Shown piece by piece: positions 60,972 through 64,000 of a stretch of DNA of 64,000 bases (the first letter of the stretch is position 1; every line of letters starts with the position of its first letter). The notes beneath the pieces are model-generated. The model searched no databases. It was not told where the DNA came from and saw nothing but the letters and a program-made list of their open reading frames with translations. The DNA is from Kappaphycus alvarezii (lineage: Eukaryota; Rhodophyta; Florideophyceae; Gigartinales; Solieriaceae): NCBI GenBank assembly GCA_002205965.3, contig NADL03000771.1, forward strand, positions 1,302,001-1,366,000. The letters are read 5' to 3'. Position numbers and translations under genes: made by a program.

Positions 60972-62497
60972 CAGTGCGAGTCAAAAATATAAGACCGGCG
61001 GCTGACTACACCTCCGGTGACACCAGAAATTGAAATGACCATATTCTGAAAGCTCTTTAAGAGCTCAGTAAAGTAGTACAAAAAGTTTATTAATACACCC
61101 CATACTTTACATAATAGGAATAAAACACCTTACACAGCAAATCAAAATTATAGGACCGCGGAGCTGTTTGCCCAATTGGCGCCAAACGAAACCCAATTCA
61201 ACCCATACACCAATGCGAACAGTAGACCAAAAGCCCTGTCGTCATGATCTAGTCCACCAACACCGCGCATTCCACCGCAAACATGCCACGCGGTGAGACA
61301 CTAACCGAACAAGAAATCAGAGCAATAATTGCTCTTCACTGCGAAAACTTGGGCCACCGAGAGATTGCAATGCGAATCTTGCGCTCTAAACCCGTCGTCA
61401 CAAACTACTTCGAAGCGCCGCAGGCCTATAATTCAAAGAAGAGAAACGGTAGACCACCCAAACTGAACGCTCAGAAAACCGCCGCCTGTTCCGCGAAGCC
61501 CATAACACTGGAGAGAGCACTTTGTCTCTCAAAAAGAACTTGGAGCTTTCGGTCTTATCATCAGCCATTCGTCGTGCGTTGAAATCAGAGCGTCAATTTG
61601 TGCAAAAAAATGAAGAGAACGTTTTTCTTAACCCCAGAACACAAAAAATTTCGTGTGGAGTGGACCGCAGATCACACAACTTGGAGCGCAGCACAATGGC
61701 GCAATGTTATATTCTCTGATGAAAAAATTAACTCGGATGGTCCCGATGGATATGCTTCATACGGGCACGCGTTGGACACTGAAGAGCTTTGTTTTTCGAG
61801 GCGCCAAAAAGGTGGAGGTGGTGTGATGTTTTGGGGTTGCTTTTCTTACGTTGGTAAGGGTCCGCTGGTTGTTATATCTGTTAATCAGGATTCGAAGAAG
61901 TACATCAAGCTTCTTGAGGACAATTCATTGGATTGGGCGTCGATTACGCACGATGAATCATGGACGTTCCAGCGAGAAAATTTTCCTATTCATTTTTCTC
62001 AGTACTCTAAAAACTGGTTTGCTAACCGGGAGATTACTTTAATGAGCTGGCCAAGTAGGGCACCAGACATGAATCCCATAGAGAATATTTGGGCAGTTTT
62101 AGCTCGTCGTGCGTACTCTAATGGACGCTAGTTTTGGTCTTTTGATGACCTTCAAAAGGTGGTGTTGGAAGAGTGGGACAAGCTCGGAGAGCACGTGCTG
62201 AACGCGCATATTGACAGCATGCAGCGTCGATGCATAGCTGTGCTAAGGTCGCAAGGTGCGAAAACAAAGTACTCAAGCTTTTATTGAAGTCGTAGAGCGC
62301 CTGCAATAAAGCGTCCTTTAAATTTAACGGGCAATGTGACTCTTTTGCTGATTGTGCTGATGCTTTTAGGCGTTTCCAATTTATTTTTCCACACTTCATA
62401 TGAGCTTTTAAAGAGCTTTTGAACGATGTGCTGTAAATAATTTCATCAAAGGTCGAACAAACAGTTTCGTCTGGTCCTATATTATTTACTCGCACTG
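60972..62497 (+). mobile_element. Tc1/mariner transposon with intact ends
   Basis: Terminal inverted repeats of about 25 bp, CAGTGCGAGTCAAAAATATA... at the left (60972-60996) and the complement of CAGTGCGAGTAAATAATATA... at the right (62473-62497), both ending GACC on the inside; TA flanks at 60970-60971 and 62498-62499. Length 1526 bp, usual for Tc1. The transposase lies inside on the plus strand. The ends look mobile in trans even though the gene is broken. Confidence 0.92.
61283..62290 (+). pseudogene. Tc1/mariner transposase, frameshifted
   Basis: ATG 61283 begins MPRGETLTEQEIRAIIALHC (helix-turn-helix DNA-binding half), then NGRPPKLNAQKT (G-R-P linker). The reading shifts frame near 61495 (RLFREAHNTGESTLSLKKNL) and again near 61600. 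It then runs HKKFRVEWTADHTTWSAAQW, VIFSDEKINSDGPDGYASYG (first catalytic D), GGGGVMFWGCFSY, WTFQRENFPIHFSQYSKNWF and WPSRAPDMNPIENIWAVL (third carboxylate). The usual Q-D-N-x-P-x-H box reads R-E-N-F-P-I-H, so the second catalytic D is E. After a TAG at 62131 similarity goes on to about 62285 (VVLEEWDKLGEHVLNAHIDS), so that stop is premature. In all there are two frameshifts, one stop and one catalytic change. Confidence 0.85.
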
Positions 62498-62499
62498 TA

Positions 62500-63094
62500 C
62501 ATACCCTGAGACCGGAGGTTCACTCGAATGTACACAATTTCAAGTTGTGGCCTAACTTTCGCTCAAAAACCCTTCTAACAAACAACTGGCGTTATTATGG
62601 ACGAGTCTCGCCGCGTGACGAGCGAACAATGTTCGCTGCGCATCAGCAATCGGAACGGCTGACCGTGCGGCAATGCCAGTCGCAACCCGGTTGGTGAAGT
62701 CCCGAGCGGAAGGGTGCCAGCCCCCTAACATGGAGAGTGGAAGGGCAATGAAGCGATGCCCAGGATCCTTTTACCGTATCAACTCGGCAAAGCGAGTTTC
62801 CTTGCCCAGGCGAGCATTGTTAAGGGGCTTAAGTGGGCATCGAGCCAGGGAGGGAAGGCGGGCGGGGTCAGGGGATGGATAATGGTTACATCATAATATT
62901 CCGTGCCCCCATTCTCTCCAGGCGCCTTGATGCAGGGAAATTGGGTTTACTTAAATTTGGTTGGTATAGTTAGTTTTCCTTAATTTGTGTATTTTGAGTT
63001 GGTCTAAGGAAGAGGAACTCATCCACCACTGCCACATAACCAGCAGAGTGAAGTATAGACCCTGTACAGACAAATCCATGGCTATCCCCGCGCT
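62500..63094. other. No gene recognised
   Basis: A short frame (62673-62882) and a minus-strand frame that runs through to 63607 show no motif. Confidence 0.4.
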
Positions 63095-63770
63095 CGTATT
63101 AACCTCACCCGGGCGCCCATTTGACGCCTGCCCATAGACGCCTTCGGGGTTGAATATAATAGGGGCGGCTTCCGTAGAAGATAAGGGCGGCTTATCACCG
63201 ATTGGTGACGTAAGAGAGGGTTTCGGTAGACACGGAGGAATCACCGCAGACTTGCTAGTCTTGGGTACTGGAAGGAGTGGGGAGGACAACTGAAACGAGA
63301 GAGGGGTGAGCCAGAAAATTTCCACTGAAAATACCCTACCGAATAGAGCACCTACGGCTTGAAAAAACAGGCTCCTTCGCCTGCCGTTAAGAACCTTGCA
63401 AACCGGTGTGACGGCGACAAACTGCATGGTGGATAGGCGACATTGGCGAAAACCATGCAATGCCGCTTTACAACGCCGTTCGAAAAGAAACGCCATCTTT
63501 ACGCGCCATTCCCGGTTCGTCCAACGTCCTCCGGGGCGAGAGGTGGCAGTACTGTCGACAAGGATATCGAAGAGATCTGTGCAGCAAGTGCGCGGAAGTC
63601 GCGGCATGTCGATCTGCAGGGGAAATGCGCTAGACGGGAGGAAGTGGGCGCACCCGCACCCGATGACATGTCACACGGGGCGGACGCTGAAAGCGGCGGA
63701 GTGTTGATGAAGTTCTGCAGTGGCTCGGTTGAGTACAGAAAGGGTGGGGGGAAATGGGGAGTTGGGTTAA
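63095..63770. repeat. Dispersed repeat, copy 2 (related to 7225-7765)
   Basis: Starts with the GCCCATAGACGCC unit (63130) and later shares TTACGCGCCATTCCCGGTTC, then GTCCAACGTCCTCCGGGG, GCTAGACGGGAGG, CGCACCCGATGACATG and GCGGAGTGTTGATGAAG with copy 1 at very roughly 70% identity. Minus-strand frames (63607-62951, 63968-63630) cross it. Copy 2 has extra sequence between its first and later blocks and lacks the 21-bp hairpin. Confidence 0.55.
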
Positions 63771-64000
63771 ATTGGGTTTACTTGAATTTTTTGGTATATT
63801 TAGTAATGGAAATGTTGGCAGTCCTATGTACTTAAAATCAAACCATTGGCAGGAAGTAGTAACGTTAAAGGTTTCTTTTCGGCGGTAAAGGACACGTGGC
63901 AACGGTAGAGGACTATAGCAACGAAAAAAGTTGGTGACTGATGCCATACGACATGCACACCTGACCATAAACTAAAAGGTTGTAGAAAGTGTTACCACTC
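63771..64000. other. Right edge of window, nothing recognised
   Basis: GGGTTAAATTGGGTTTACTTG at about 63763 resembles GGGAAATTGGGTTTACTTAA at 62936, a short direct repeat that may mark the ends of the dispersed repeat. No gene was seen. Confidence 0.35.

Overview
The window looks like nuclear DNA of a multicellular (florideophyte) red alga, perhaps a relative of Chondrus. This is an inference from three traits: few, compact host genes with zero to three short introns; a bacterial-type organellar rRNA methyltransferase (RsmI) next to a eukaryotic MSI1/RBBP4 histone chaperone; and a background made almost wholly of decayed transposable elements. No database search was possible.

Layout. 1-6.7 kb: two non-LTR (LINE) copies with a restriction-like endonuclease (RLE) C-terminus, one on each strand, on either side of an intact tRNA-Cys(GCA). 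6.7-18.9 kb: gene-poor DNA with a dispersed repeat, a perfect 21-bp hairpin, a dead Tc1/mariner copy, a copia-like fossil and several 3' fragments of the same LINE group. 18.9-24.5 kb: host island with rsmI (+), MSI1 (-, four exons worked out here) and an acidic hypothetical protein gene (+). 25.6-34.6 kb: two old, related gypsy-like copies. 37.7-53.0 kb: two LtrA-family membrane protein genes (37.7-39.8 kb +, 51.0-53.0 kb -) that share an intron position. Between them lie a Tc1-like copy, two PIF/Harbinger-like two-gene elements with convergent genes, and a pogo-like copy. 53.3-54.8 kb: third RLE-LINE copy. 55.05-60.77 kb: young copia element with almost identical LTRs and a 5-bp target duplication. 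60.97-62.50 kb: Tc1/mariner element with clear terminal inverted repeats and TA flanks. 63.1-63.8 kb: second copy of the dispersed repeat.

Host genes are unrelated to each other: rRNA modification in an organelle, chromatin assembly, and two membrane proteins of unknown function. Three host reading frames (both LtrA genes and the acidic protein gene) each need exactly one more G in a G run to stay open. That points to a shared cause, most simply homopolymer undercalling.

Most interesting signal: the 7-mers TACAGTA/TACTGTA occur about 60 times by eye (about ten expected by chance), often chained as TA-CWG-TA-CWG-TA with CAG and CTG mixed. This is the footprint expected when a Tc1-type element with CAG ends excises. 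The intact-ended Tc1 copy at 60972-62497 itself sits in such a site. I propose that these tracts record repeated insertion and excision at the same TA sites.
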